Shown: positions 54,202 through 64,000 of the stretch, one piece after another
Layout of the letters: each line of letters begins with the position of its first letter
Position numbering within the stretch: position 1 is the stretch's first letter
Source: Tenebrio molitor
Lineage: Eukaryota > Arthropoda > Insecta > Coleoptera > Tenebrionidae
NCBI RefSeq assembly: GCF_963966145.1
Contig: NC_091047.1
Location: 31,620,001 to 31,684,000 of the forward strand
DNA: 64,000 nt
Direction: 5' to 3'
The notes under the pieces: generated by a model
Told to the model about the DNA's origin: nothing
The model's input: the letters and a program-made list of their open reading frames with translations, nothing else
Databases searched by the model: none
Made by a program: the position numbers and the translations under genes

Positions 54202-54915
54202 GAAAATGCATGGCCTACTAAATCTGACCTGCGCTGCGCTTATTACGGCCGTAACGAAGCTCAGATTTTCAATGGAGCAATTGATTCCGCTAACCTCAAA
54301 AAATCTACCCTTAACTAGCTCCATCTGTTAGCGAAATAGAAAAGGAAAATGTAACACTGAATTGCAATTATCCAATCACAATAATACGAGTATAACGTAT
54401 TTATTTTGTTAGGTTAACACATTCCTATTTTGACATTTTGACCCAAAATAAATTTTCACGAATACCTTTCATGAAAGTAAGAATAATACCTAATTACAAT
54501 AGTCAAATTATGAAACATAATCTAATATACAGTGAGCGGCAAAAGTATGGAATAAATTCATTAAAAATTAAACAAAAATTTTTTCAAAAAAATCTTTGGA
54601 CAGGTCAATTTTAGTTTATAAAAATACATGTTTTAGTATCAAACAAAATTCCAAGCAGTCACTTGTTTTCGAGTTATCACGTCATCGATAGTTTTTTTAA
54701 ATGGAAATCCCCTATTTTTTTTCTTGATTCTGATAGCCCTTTTAATTGTATAAATGACAGTATAAAAATCTTGTTATGTTACATAAGAAAATTTTTGAGA
54801 AAAAAAATATTGAAGTTGGAAAAAATAAATTTTATAACGAACAAAAACAAGTCAAAAAATCAAGTAGGTTAATCAAACAGTCAAATGTTATTGTCAATTT
54901 CATTCGTTGTGTCAC

Positions 54916-55440
54916 CATGTAAACAACCTCATAACGGCCGGAGTCCGTTAAGGGTGTCCGTTGTGAGCGGGAGCGGCCGTTATAAATGACTAAATAATTA
55001 TAGCAACGTAGGTCTAAACTTTATTTTTCAACTTTTTTACAATTGGTACAATAATTAATGTTTAATGTTATGGGACACACCTTGAATTAATCGAAATCCG
55101 TATGCCACTAGCAGATGTAGACGAGATCGAAGATTATGCTTCAGAATTTTAACACCAACACAAGCGCGATTTTGCAGGGAATAACGATACCTCACTTCCG
55201 GACATCGGGCATATCTTGATTGCGATTTTTTATTGATTTCATTCATTTATTTTCAACGGAAAGTTAAGCGTTGAACAAATCTGACAAACAACATTGAAAC
55301 AATTTTTTTCACAAAAAACGGTTGACATGACGACGTCCTCCGCACACTTATTAATCATTCGGTTTTTTCGATGACGTCGAAAAAAATGTATTTCAAAAAG
55401 ATAATTGTGAACGAATCGTAGAGATATTACAAAAACTATT
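54916..55440 (-). mobile_element. GGCCGTTAT-type element fragment
   Basis: It begins GGCCGGAGTCCGTTAAGGG and GAGCGGGAGCGGCCGTTAT, then follows the reverse complement of 33550-33815 and 30610-30720. It preserves the arrangement without the internal tandem duplication seen in the 30-kb copy. Confidence 0.6.
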
Positions 55441-55445
55441 GTACA

Positions 55446-55560
55446 ATACACGTCCGTTAGGGCCTTTACAGCCTCGCCAGTATTATTCGACTCGCTCTGC
55501 GAGCTCGTCTCACAAAATCTCTGGCTCGGCAGTAAAGGCTATCCTAACGGACTTCTACTG
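55446..55560. mobile_element. Palindromic MITE
   Basis: CGTCCGTTAGGGCCTTTACA pairs with GTAAAGGCTATCCTAACGGA. Arms are about 38 bp with a GC-rich loop. Confidence 0.65.
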
Positions 55561-56730
55561 TAAAATACTATTACAAAACGTTTTCGAAAATGACTCATTT
55601 AACAGAAACACAACGCATAGAAATTTTAATTTTGATTGGGTGCGGGGATAAAACTAGATAAAACTAAAACAGGGAGAATTTCTTCATAAACTTGCTTATT
55701 GTCAACAAGCTGGAGGATGGCAAATCGAACATTTAATTCCATAATTTTAAATACTTACTAACACAGTTTTTGACTTGTTTTTGTTCGTTATAAAATTTAT
55801 TTTTTCCAACTTTATTTTTTTTTTCTCAAAAATTTCCTGATGTAAGGTAACAAAATTTTTATACTAACGTTTAGATAATTAAAAGGGCTATCAGAATCAA
55901 GAAAAAGAATAGGGGAATTCCATTTAAAAAAACTATCGATGACGTCATAACTCGAAATCAAATGACTGTTTCTAATTTTATTTTGCATTAAAATATGTAT
56001 TTTTATAAACTAAAATTGACCTGTCCAAAGATTTTTTTGAAAAAAAATTTGTTTAATTTTTAATGAATTTATTCCATACTTTTGCCGCTCACTGTATAAA
56101 ATTCTCGTGTCACCACAGTTTTAGTTATCATACTCCTCCGAAATGGCTTGACCGATTTTGATGAAATTTTATATGTATATTGAGTAGGTCTGAGAATAGG
56201 TTGTTATCTATTTTTTATACCCCTAAGTGATAAGGGTGGGCCACCCCTAAACTTTTTTTTATTTTTTGGACAAAATTGTTTTATTTTTATTTTTTTATGA
56301 CGTGGCATTAAAAAATACTTACAACCCTAAATTTTCACCCTTCTACCATCAACCCCTATTTTTTAATAGCGATGTTAGTAATTCAAGAATTTTCAACACC
56401 GGTCGATGACTTGATCGTTCAGTTAATTCAGTGATTTCATATAACCTCAAAAGTACTCGACATGTGTCACGAGCTCACACCAATGATTTTTATTGTGTTA
56501 CACAGTGTTGGATTTGTCTCCGCCCCGATTAGCAGAATAACTATTAAAACATCGAATAACTAACGAAAAAGAATTTATAAAGAAAATTCATTTTGTAAGG
56601 TTATGTCATCTGTCATTGTGCGCGCATTGACAATTTGAACTTAATTGAGTTTTAACGTCAGCTGAGTTTTGACACCAAGTGTGATCAATGGTGATCAACA
56701 CGTATTACTCTTGCCTATTTTTGCATTGTA

Positions 56731-57480
56731 CAGGGTGCGACAACATAACTTCCTTATTTGAAATGCGCGCCATTCAGACTGTAACGGGGCGGGAGTGGTC
56801 TCATTCGGAAGCCGTGGTCCCGTGGTTTTAAAGATTTGTTCCTTATCTCTGTCAGCTGCCATCATGCGTTGTCAGGAGAGAGCACTATTTGAAAAAAGCG
56901 GAAATGCCGCGTAAATGCGTACTGCCATAAAGTGGTACTAAATGCAGAGCGCACCATGTGGAAAGATCCCAGCAGTGTCACTAACGCTTGCGCGTAGTTT
57001 GAGAAGAGTCATAAAGTGGTACCAGAGAGTGGCCGACTGATACCGCATCTAAAGCATTGACGGTATAGGGCTATAGGGAATGCTCCCTCCTGTTAATACT
57101 ACCTCCATGGTTGGAAGAGTGGAGATGGAGACCCTGCGTTTGCCGTCGAGGTCTACTTTTCAAACTGATATTCTGTGATCGCAACCCTTCCAAAATCGCT
57201 TCAATGTTGGGTCGTGTCCCGAACCAGAAATCAATTGTTACATGGGCCACTACGTTCAGACAAACCGGGAGTGCGACAAGACGAAGAACTGGAGTTTCAC
57301 TTCAATAAGGGGCAATTTGTAGTAGAGAACTCGCTCGCCAGATTTGGCCCCTTGCGATTTTGTTTATGGGTTTTTTTGAAATCTCGCGTTTATATCAACC
57401 ATCAAAGGACCGTACAAGACCTGAAGGCCAACATCCGTGCAGAAATTGCACATCACGTGACGTGAATACGAATGAATAAT
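56731..57480 (+). pseudogene. Mariner-like transposase remnant in Helitron
   Basis: Starts after TA with CAGGGTGCGACAACATAACT. The N-terminal frame ends GRVPNQKSIVTWATTFRQTG; after an internal deletion and frame change comes FCLWVFLKSRVYINHQRTVQ, then DLKANIRAEIAHHV. FFLWG-LKS-VY is the third catalytic region and C-terminus of DUF4817-type enzymes. The middle, with the first two Asp, is missing. Confidence 0.65.
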
Positions 57481-57520
57481 CTCCGTCGGAGGGCGTAGTG
57501 CTTAGCATTAAATTAAGGTA

Positions 57521-57750
57521 CAGTTGGTTGCAAAAAAAAAACGGGAACTGTCAGAATAAAATTGACACATTTTTACAATTTTTTCATAGTGTGAGTTACG
57601 AGAGATAGGTTAGAATTAGAGTCAAAATTCAGACATTTTTAGAAATTATTTGATAGGTATTGTCGAGTAGACAATTAATTGACAAATGGATAAAACCGAA
57701 TTTACATTAGAAAAATTTTCGTTTCCCGTTTTTTTTTTTGCAACCAACTG
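57521..57750. mobile_element. Tc1/mariner-type MITE
   Basis: CAGTTGGTTGCAAAAAAAAA and its inverse TTTTTTTTGCAACCAACTG lie between TA (57519-57520, 57751-57752). 230 bp, non-coding. Confidence 0.85.
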
Positions 57751-58010
57751 TATTAAATTTGTTTGTGTATGCATTAAATCATTAAATTTCAATTCATTTC
57801 AATTATTCATTTTATCTTAATAAAAAAACTTAATTTAATTCACCTAATAAGTTAACACATTTATTGATTCTGAGGCGGTACGAAGTTCGCCGGGTCAGCT
57901 AGTATTTATATATAAAATGGAACTACAAAATCTGAAAATGGATAGAACACAATAGAAAAAAGGAAAGTAAAACTAACTATCTGCAGGAAGACAATACCTT
58001 TCTTGTAAAT

Positions 58011-61000
58011 TTATAATTTTAAAACCTTCCTGCTTATGGGTTTATTGTGAATGGATTTCGTTTTTATGTAATCCGTTTTTTCTAAACAAATGTTGTTTAA
58101 AATTGGTTTCATTAGTAATTGGAGAATAACTTTACAAAATTTATCTATGTGTTTATCGCAGCTAAAAATAGAATTCTTTATTAAATGAGGATGCAAAGTA
58201 GTAAGCAATTGTTGACAAGGATTTTTTGAACTTAAGTGTGGTAAAATTTGTGTGGCAATATCAGCCAACTCTTTTAAAAGTCCCACAAATTTATTATTTG
58301 GATACGTTAGACCACCGCGGTCTTGAAGCCACATTAATCGTAACAAGGGTCCTGGAATTGATGTAGATACTAACAAAGAGAGACATATATCACAGTGAAA
58401 TATTTCATTCAGTTTTTTTAATATGTACCCTGCTATAAACGCAATAGATGCTGTATAAATAGTGTTATCAGGGATAAAAATGTTACTCAAATTTCGAATT
58501 TTTTCCAATACATTAAAAGGTAACACAATGTCGGGCCCAACTAAGTCACTTGGTGGATTAAAATTTTGTTTTGTAATTGTTGCACAACTAACATAATCAA
58601 TATTTGTTGCGGTATTAGAAGACTTGGAGGCTTTTACAATGCCACAACGCAATATTTGTCTTAAAGCATATTCTGCAGTCCTGGCATCAGTTGCATCATT
58701 TGAACCTCCCCTAAGTCTGACATGTGAAAACATGCCTTCAACAGCGTCAGAACTAAAAGACCTTGTTAAAACATAATAGAATCCAGATTGCTGCAGAAGA
58801 AATTTAACACAAAGAAAAGTACTTCTTGAAGTAAATATTAACGCGTGAGCAGTTTCTTTTGTTAGACCCTGTAAACCTGCTGAAAAAGAAGAATTTTGAA
58901 TATCTTCAATATAATTTGGAAATGTAACATTTAACCAGTGTAACCGTTCATCTGAAATGTCAATATATGGAGCAACGGCACTGTTTAGCGATCGGATGTA
59001 GTAGTTTCTACTACTAACATTGTGTATCTGGAAAAAATTGTATAAGGTTTCAATATATTTAATTGAACCATTGACATTTTGAAATTGAGGATGTTTATTT
59101 TCTTGTAAAAATTTTAGTGAAGAACTAACGGCTGGCGAAAAGATATGAATTGCTCTTAAGACATTCATTTTTTCAAAATTTGTCGGATACAAATGTTTTT
59201 TTGTTAAATATCTAATGGGCTTTACAGGTAAATCCTTTTGAAGGGCATACATTTTTTTTAAATAGTCTGAAGAAATTAAACCTTCACTGGAATACATTTC
59301 TCGATCTAAAATAGGGATGGGCGATATACATCGATGTTAGCCGAACATCGATGTTTTGATTTCAATCTTCGATATTTTGACATCGATGGTATTCTTTTTC
59401 AAACGTCAATATTTTATCGATGTTCGTAATAAAACATCGAACATCGACAAAAAAAAAAACAAACAGGAATATAGTTTCCAAGAGATGACGGGAACGGCCC
59501 TTCTGGGAAGTGCACGTGTATATTTGGCTCTGACTTCGCAGATCGGGATCGGTTGATCGGTTTCCGCTGCGGCGCTGCCATCACATTTACTTTTGCGTTT
59601 CATTCTGAGTCTGAGTTGAAAGGGTTGAAAGTGAACAGAACAGAAGTGAAAGACTTCTTGTTGTCAATTTTATTATTTTTGCAATCTATTGATAAAAGTT
59701 TTTGGAACCTATAATTTTCGTAATTCTAGTTGGATACCTAGCTACCTAATTTTAATTTTTTGATATTTTAGTTTTGTACTTTAAACAGTGAATAAACATG
59801 TTTTTTATCAACTTATTAATGTAATATGTTCAAATGACTATTTTCACCCCAATTTTTAATACCATGGATGTTTCAAAATATCGATGTTTTTTGTTCGATG
59901 TTTCCTACCCATCGATGGTCGCTACCGATGTCAACACCGATATTGAACATCGATGTTTGTGTTCGATGTCCCATCCCTAATCTAAAAATAAATTCCTTGC
60001 ATTTTTTAAAGCGTGACAGAAATCAAAACTTAAAAATAGGGGCAAGGGCGCCAAAAAGAGGTGTGGAATAGAATTTGTAAGATTGCCAAAGTGTTTTAAA
60101 AAGCTTAACATTTGCAGAAAAATCATCTGTCACAATTCTCAATACAATAAACCCATGAGTAGTAAGGAGTTCCAAAATATTAAGAGTTATTTTGTGATAG
60201 GTTTCTGGTGTTAAAGACGCATGAAAGAAATAACCGGCAGGTATTTGTATACCTTGTACTTAATCCATGGATCACATAACACAGCATTTTATTCGCAATA
60301 TCTGGTTTTTCGCCAACAGTGTCCGTTTTACAACTGCTTAAACCATATATACAATCTTCGGATCGGCTGTAACACATTTTTTCTTTAATAGACATATCGT
60401 CAATAATTAAAGAGCAAATGCGTTCAACTGGATTTTTCAATTGAGCAATTTCGGCCGTTAGACGCTTTTTAGTCAGTTCAGTAGAACTGTTGAAAGGTCC
60501 CAAGTAACGAGATATGGTCATTTTTGATGGGAGTTTAACCAAATGTTTTCTGCAAAATTCGTACCCTTTTGGGGAACAAAATCTCCAAATTGTGCACAAA
60601 CGAATTGATGTTTCCGACCATCGAGGATTCTTTCGACAAAAATTTTTCATGACGTCCGTGAGAAAAATGGCTTTTCATCATTGTTCTCGACGCCTTCGGA
60701 TATATTCTCTGCCAATTTCAAAAATTTTGAGTTTTTTCCATTCTCAACTTCGAGATCTTTTAATTTACTTAAACAGTTGTTGTACTTTTCTGTCATTCTT
60801 TTCAATTTCAAATTTAGAACTTTGCAGTGATATCTTAAATTTTCTACTTCACATTGAGGTGTAAATTCTACTTGTGTAGACTTGGAATTGGAATTTTGTA
60901 TAGACATTCGATTGGATTCCATATCAACTGCATTACTTGTGCGTGGGCTAGGATCAAAAATGACCTAAGAACCATAACTATTTTATAAGGTGCAAAGATT

Positions 61001-61310
61001 ATAAATATCTTTACATACAAATTCAGAGGGTACTGCTCCTTCAATTAATCGATTTCTTTTACCTGATATATTTATGCAGTCTTCTTTAAAATGTTTTTGG
61101 CATATAACGCTGTAGTCGTTAATTTTTGAGACATCTAGTAAAGAATTAAAACTAAATAAATAATACTTCTTTTTTTGTGTCATAAGTTTGTTTAGAAGTA
61201 CCACAAAATTGATGAATAGCTTTTATCCATTTTGCACGCGTTTGGAGTTTGCTGGGAATTTGAAAATAATTGCTGTTATTTTCTCCACATGCAACGCACT
61301 TTTTTCCCAT
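58011..61310 (-). pseudogene. P-element transposase pseudogene (THAP type)
   Basis: Exon 1 (61310-61202) MGKKCVACGENNSNYFQIPS; 67-nt intron; exon 2 (61134-61019) VSKINDYSVICQKHFKEDC to AVPSEF; 54-nt intron; exon 3 from 60964. A coiled coil and the block PRWSETSIRLCTIWRF follow. The core shows LIIDDMSIKE, then RIVTDDFSANVKLFK. The C-terminal part (59297-58011) has SSDAVEGMFSHVRLRGGSND with the catalytic Glu. Breaks: one base lost near 60655, one gained near 60250, and a 668-bp hAT insertion at 59312-59979. All three acidic motifs are still readable, so inactivation is fairly recent. Confidence 0.85.
59312..59979. mobile_element. Non-autonomous hAT element
   Basis: TAGGGATGGG...CCCATCCCTA with 8-bp ATCTAAAA (59304-59311, 59980-59987). 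Ends are full of short inverted ATCGATGTT motifs, probably transposase-binding repeats. It disrupts the P transposase. Confidence 0.9.
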
Positions 61311-61526
61311 GTTGGTTCAACTTTGATGAAATTCAACGAAATTTAAATGATAGTTGATTTGCCGCCAAAGTGACAATTCATCAAGTAGTTTAATATCTTT
61401 AAAGAGATGGCGCTAGTTAAGGGTAGATTTTTTGAGGTTAGCCGAATCAATCATTCAGCTAGTTTGTTACGGCCGTAATAAGCGCAGCGCAGTTCAGATT
61501 TAGTAGGCCATGGAAAATGAGAGATA

Positions 61527-61571
61527 TTTTCCGTTTTGCCCGCACACCCCGTTTTGCCCGTCATTCCCCTA
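61527..61571. mobile_element. Terminus of the interrupted pogo-like element
   Basis: CGTTTTGCCCGCACACCCCG and TTTTGCCCGTCATT match the inner copy at 53812-53884. The P element separated the two. Confidence 0.55.
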
Positions 61572-62035
61572 TAACTATTTACAAGTAAGGAACAAATAAA
61601 ATATTCAACAATACACGCATGTGTCGCCTTCGGCTCTCCAGTCATATATTCCTGTAATCTGTAAAAACCCTTTTTACCATGCTAGTAATGTTAAATACTA
61701 TTGTTTCTCTCCTTGTAAAATGTCTATAGCCAATGATAACGGTCTCATTTTTAACTAAAATTTCAAGGCTAATTTGAATATGATGTGGATTATTGCTATC
61801 TGGTATCTCATTTTCTAAATTAGGAATCCATTCTGCCTGATTATTAAATTGAACTTCATTTGACCATATGTTTGACCAGAATTCTTGTAATTTCATTTAT
61901 ATTTGGTATATCATTATTATTTTGAGTTTTATTATCTGCTAAATTTTTGTAAAACAACTCATTATTTCTAAATAGTTTGTTTTCAAATTTCCGTTGTTTA
62001 TTATTTTTATATCTTTTTAATCGTTTAGAATAAAT

Positions 62036-62783
62036 GGGCAGGGCCGGATTGCGGCGATGGTGAACTTTTAAATCTTGCATTTAAAATGTACCTGGAAAGG
62101 TGATGGCCGGATTGCGGCAGTGATAGCATTTGGGTAAAAGGGGGCAGGGCCGGATTGCGGCGATGGACTTATAAATCTTGCGTTTAAAATGCACCTGAAA
62201 AAGTGATAAAACTTTTCGACTTGCGTTTACATAGATTTTGACATTGCAGCTCTTCAATGTGCAACACCAGTTCACACCTTGTTTGGTAGTACTTTTTCAG
62301 AGTATGTATTTAAAAGACTCTAAAAGAATGAACTCTTCACCACGTTTACTAAATATCACTTCCATCTTCACTTCCCCACTTGTGTGGTTAACTAATATAT
62401 ATATTTTTTTTTCACCTGATAGTAGGCTTTGAAGAGTCGATTGTGAACGCACTCTACAGGTTACGGATCACGGATTAGCTATTTAAATCTTAAGTTTTAC
62501 ACGAGTGGTGCGTCCACAATCGACTCTTCAACGCCTACTGTGAGGTGAAATTTAAAAAAACATCCGATATAAGACTAACCATAGTTTTGAAAAGCTGGAT
62601 ATTTATAACAGGGCTTTTATGCTAAGTAATAGACGTTTTAGGATTAAATAAAAAGATGCCTAGTAATTTCGCCGACCGGCCGCAATCCGGCCCCTACCTT
62701 TTCAGGTACAATTTCAAATCCGCCGCAAAACGGCCATCCATGTACAAGGTAAGTATAACCATGGCCGCAATCCGGCCACACCG
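62036..62783. mobile_element. DNA transposon with GGCCGGATTGCGGC ends
   Basis: GGGCAGGGCCGGATTGCGGC at the left and the inverse of GGTGTGGCCGGATTGCGGCC at the right are flanked by 8-bp GAATAAAT (62028-62035, 62784-62791). Removing it restores the LINE frame KLNIYSKRLKRY. The left 110 bp is duplicated in tandem (second copy from about 62146). A MITE is nested at 62412-62551. The 8-bp duplication suggests hAT or P. Confidence 0.8.
62412..62551. mobile_element. Hairpin MITE nested in the DNA transposon
   Basis: CACCTGATAGTAGGCTTTGA and AGAGTCGATTGTGAACGCA on the left are mirrored imperfectly at 62505-62551. Arms are about 45 bp. The centre is AT-rich. Confidence 0.65.
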
Positions 62784-62791
62784 GAATAAAT

Positions 62792-63394
62792 ATTCAATTT
62801 TTGTAATAAAGTGTCTTTAATTTCTATTAATGTTTCATTATATTCGTTATATTTTAAACAATGTATTCTGTTTTTAGTTAAAATCGATTGAATACAGTAT
62901 TTAGATTATTAGAATTTATACCCTTTAAATATTGAGTTATTCTACCTAAATCTCGTCTGATATTATTAATTCGTTTATTTAGTCTTCGTTCCCATTTTGG
63001 TAATTCTTTAGCTTTTATATTGTTTGTCTGGTCAATTTCTTTTGAATCATTTAATCTGATAATTGTTAAAGCTCCATCCACTATATATAATACTGTGTAA
63101 TTTTTTAAAACTTGTGTTAAGTATTTACAAATTTAAGTAAAATGAATTGATTTAAAATTTCAATCATTGCAAAGAATTTTTTGGAGCTTTGTTGTTTAGG
63201 TAATAGTGGTCTATTAAATGGTTCTATATGTTGAAATTCGTTCAGTGTTCTATTAAATTCATCTTCAATTTGTTCTTTAAAATTTTGATTAATAACATGT
63301 ATACATATATAACTCAAGACTAAATTGTTTATGTCGTTTTTTATCGTGTTGTTTGGTGTTGAACTATTTTGATAACAGGAAGAGTCATTATTAT
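62792..63394 (-). other. Continuation of the LINE between its insertions
   Basis: Decayed minus-strand LINE frames (see the entry at 61642); no independent gene or element end. Confidence 0.5.
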
Positions 63395-63636
63395 GAGGTG
63401 GCTCGGTGGCCGCATGGCTGTCGGAGAAAGTACTAGTGAGTTCGAATCTCACCGAAGGGGGAGGATTTTTTTCCAAGGGAGAAACCTCCGCCGGGCCATG
63501 GATGTGTGTGTATGTCCCCTCGGGGCTGATGGTAGGGTGGTGGAAGGAAGAATCAACACTCTTTCGACCACCACCGCGAGGTCAGCACGGGTTCGAGTCC
63601 CGTCGGGAAGGGCGCCCATGTTGTGTATGTCATTAT
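63395..63636 (+). mobile_element. SINE with two tRNA-like promoter units
   Basis: An A-box-like GGTGGCTCGGTGGCCGCATGG-type start is followed by B box GAGTTCGAATCTC (63438-63450). A second B box GGGTTCGAGTCCC is at 63589-63601. Flanks GTCATTATTATGA and GTCATTATGA (from 63384 and 63629) look like an imperfect target duplication. The body has GGATGTGTGTGTATGTCC. Pol III-type internal promoters in tandem suggest a dimeric tRNA-derived SINE, inserted in the LINE. Confidence 0.6.
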
Positions 63637-63760
63637 GATTTGATAATCTTTGTAAACTTTGTGGTTCAATCAAGCCTGTAAGTAGGTACTCACAACATCC
63701 TTTAGTTTCGTGATCCGAAAATATTCCCATATAATGAAAATATTCATTTCCATAGTCCAT

Positions 63761-64000
63761 TTTTTGCGTTTTCTAACTTCTGGATTGTAGTGAAGCACTT
63801 GCAACAACATTTGGCGCGTTTTTATTACAGAACGAATTTATTGACATTTAGACAGTTGTCACGGCACTCTATTATACAATTATTAGTTAGTACATGAAAA
63901 ACAATTTTTTTATTATACCTGAATCAGAATCTCTGTTTTTGACACTGAGGACCAGTTTCATAATAAATTTAAAGTCGACTTTATCTTAAAGTGACTTTAA
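63761..64000. other. Right edge of the window, nothing recognised
   Basis: AT-rich; no supported frame. The AAAGTCGACTTTATC / AAAGTGACTTTAA near the end may be a repeat end cut by the window. Confidence 0.35.

Larger units (their letters stand above)
54530..56094 (-). mobile_element. Mariner-like element with about 370-bp inverted arms
   Basis: CAGTGAGCGGCAAAAGTATG and its inverse lie between TA (54528-54529, 56095-56096). The arms continue through ATCGATGACGTCA-type sequence. A decayed transposase start (MTHLTETQRIEILILIGCG) lies at about 55590-55650 on the plus strand. A GGCCGTTAT-type element is nested (54916-55440). Confidence 0.75.
56103..57902 (+). mobile_element. Helitron shell, interior replaced by other elements
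   Basis: The 5' end TCTCGTGTCACCACAGTTTT, with CTCCGAAATGGCTTGACCGA downstream, is a typical insect Helitron start (TC). The 3' end has a short GC hairpin (GGCG 57874-57877, CGCC 57888-57891) followed by CTAG at 57899-57902 and then T. No Rep/helicase is present. It contains a mariner-like fragment and a MITE. It begins directly after the mariner-like element. Confidence 0.65.
54209..61512 (-). mobile_element. P-superfamily element, family Z, copy 1, with nested insertions
   Basis: CATGGCCTACTAAATCTGAC at the left and the inverse ending GGCCATG at 61512 are flanked by 7-bp GAAAATG (54202-54208, 61513-61519). Inverted ends are about 47 bp. A minus-strand THAP transposase pseudogene fills the right half. 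The left half holds a mariner-like element, a Helitron shell and MITEs. Same family as the 15.9-kb composite at 9291. Confidence 0.85.
61642..63760 (-). pseudogene. LINE (R2/R4-like group) N-terminal/RT-upstream region, broken
   Basis: Minus-strand blocks in order: NFKEQIEDEFNRTLNEFQHI; LPKWERRLNKRINNIRRDLG with RITQYLKG; after the inserted element, SKRLKRYKNNKQRKFENKLF and NELFYKNLADNKT; then EFWSNIWSNEVQFNNQAEWI. This is the region before the reverse-transcriptase domain in an insect LINE family whose C-terminus carries a restriction-like endonuclease, as at 39240. There is a one-base shift near 61870 and stops near 63117. A SINE (63395-63636) and a DNA transposon (62036-62783) interrupt it. 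Confidence 0.65.

Noticed and set aside
63369..63760. Plus and minus frames across the SINE
   Set aside because: They read through tRNA-like promoter sequence; the apparent proteins are chance frames fused to LINE residues.
1..64000. CRISPR arrays, bacterial operons, rRNA or complete tRNA genes
   Set aside because: None seen. Spliceosomal introns and insect-type transposons make prokaryotic features implausible; the only tRNA-like sequences are the SINE units.

Overview
The window is eukaryotic and AT-rich. Introns are very short (45-67 nt), transposons are dense and there is only one complete host gene, which fits an insect. A 142-bp tandem repeat with an EcoRI site (15376-15741) matches what I recall of the major satellite of the mealworm Tenebrio molitor, so a tenebrionid beetle, probably T. 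molitor, is my best guess (inference).

Host genes. The complete gene is a three-exon HMG20A/HMG20B-like HMG-box protein (25500-26520, +). A coding exon of an unrecognised gene lies at 40164-40301 (+), with GC-rich candidate leader exons near 34850-35139 and 39880-39965. Everything else that looks coding belongs to mobile elements or pseudogenes.

P superfamily. P elements with THAP-domain transposases dominate. They recur as a decayed copy (659-2033), a 15.9-kb Russian doll bounded by one 7-bp target duplication (9291-25160), a nearly intact autonomous element (41254-45589), a broken 7.3-kb copy (54209-61512), and inverted-repeat-only micro-elements (8852-8887, 41346-41390). Termini start CA and end TG, with 7- or 8-bp target duplications read directly from the sequence. 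Several copies are inserted exactly at the edge of, or inside the terminal repeat of, another P element.

Other mobile DNA. There is a nearly complete hAT element (48987-51731), two hAT-type non-autonomous elements (19223-20352, 59312-59979), Tc1/mariner and pogo transposase fragments, a PIF-like MITE, a Helitron shell (56103-57902), an R2/R4-like LINE broken by a SINE and a DNA transposon (61642-63760), and about 25 MITEs. Two solo LTRs (11968-13398, 21714-23054) each carry a perfect heat-shock element about 65 bp upstream of a TATA box.

Layout. 1-9.3 kb: decayed elements and MITEs. 9.3-25.2 kb: the nested P cluster. 25.5-26.7 kb: the HMG20-like gene. 27-34 kb: MITEs and long inverted-repeat elements. 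34.8-40.3 kb: probable 5' region of the unrecognised gene, with insertions. 41-48 kb: autonomous P element and a mariner-like element. 49-53.8 kb: hAT and pogo. 54.2-61.5 kb: second large P element. 61.6-63.8 kb: LINE with insertions. The mobile genes do not form a pathway; each element encodes, or once encoded, its own mobility.
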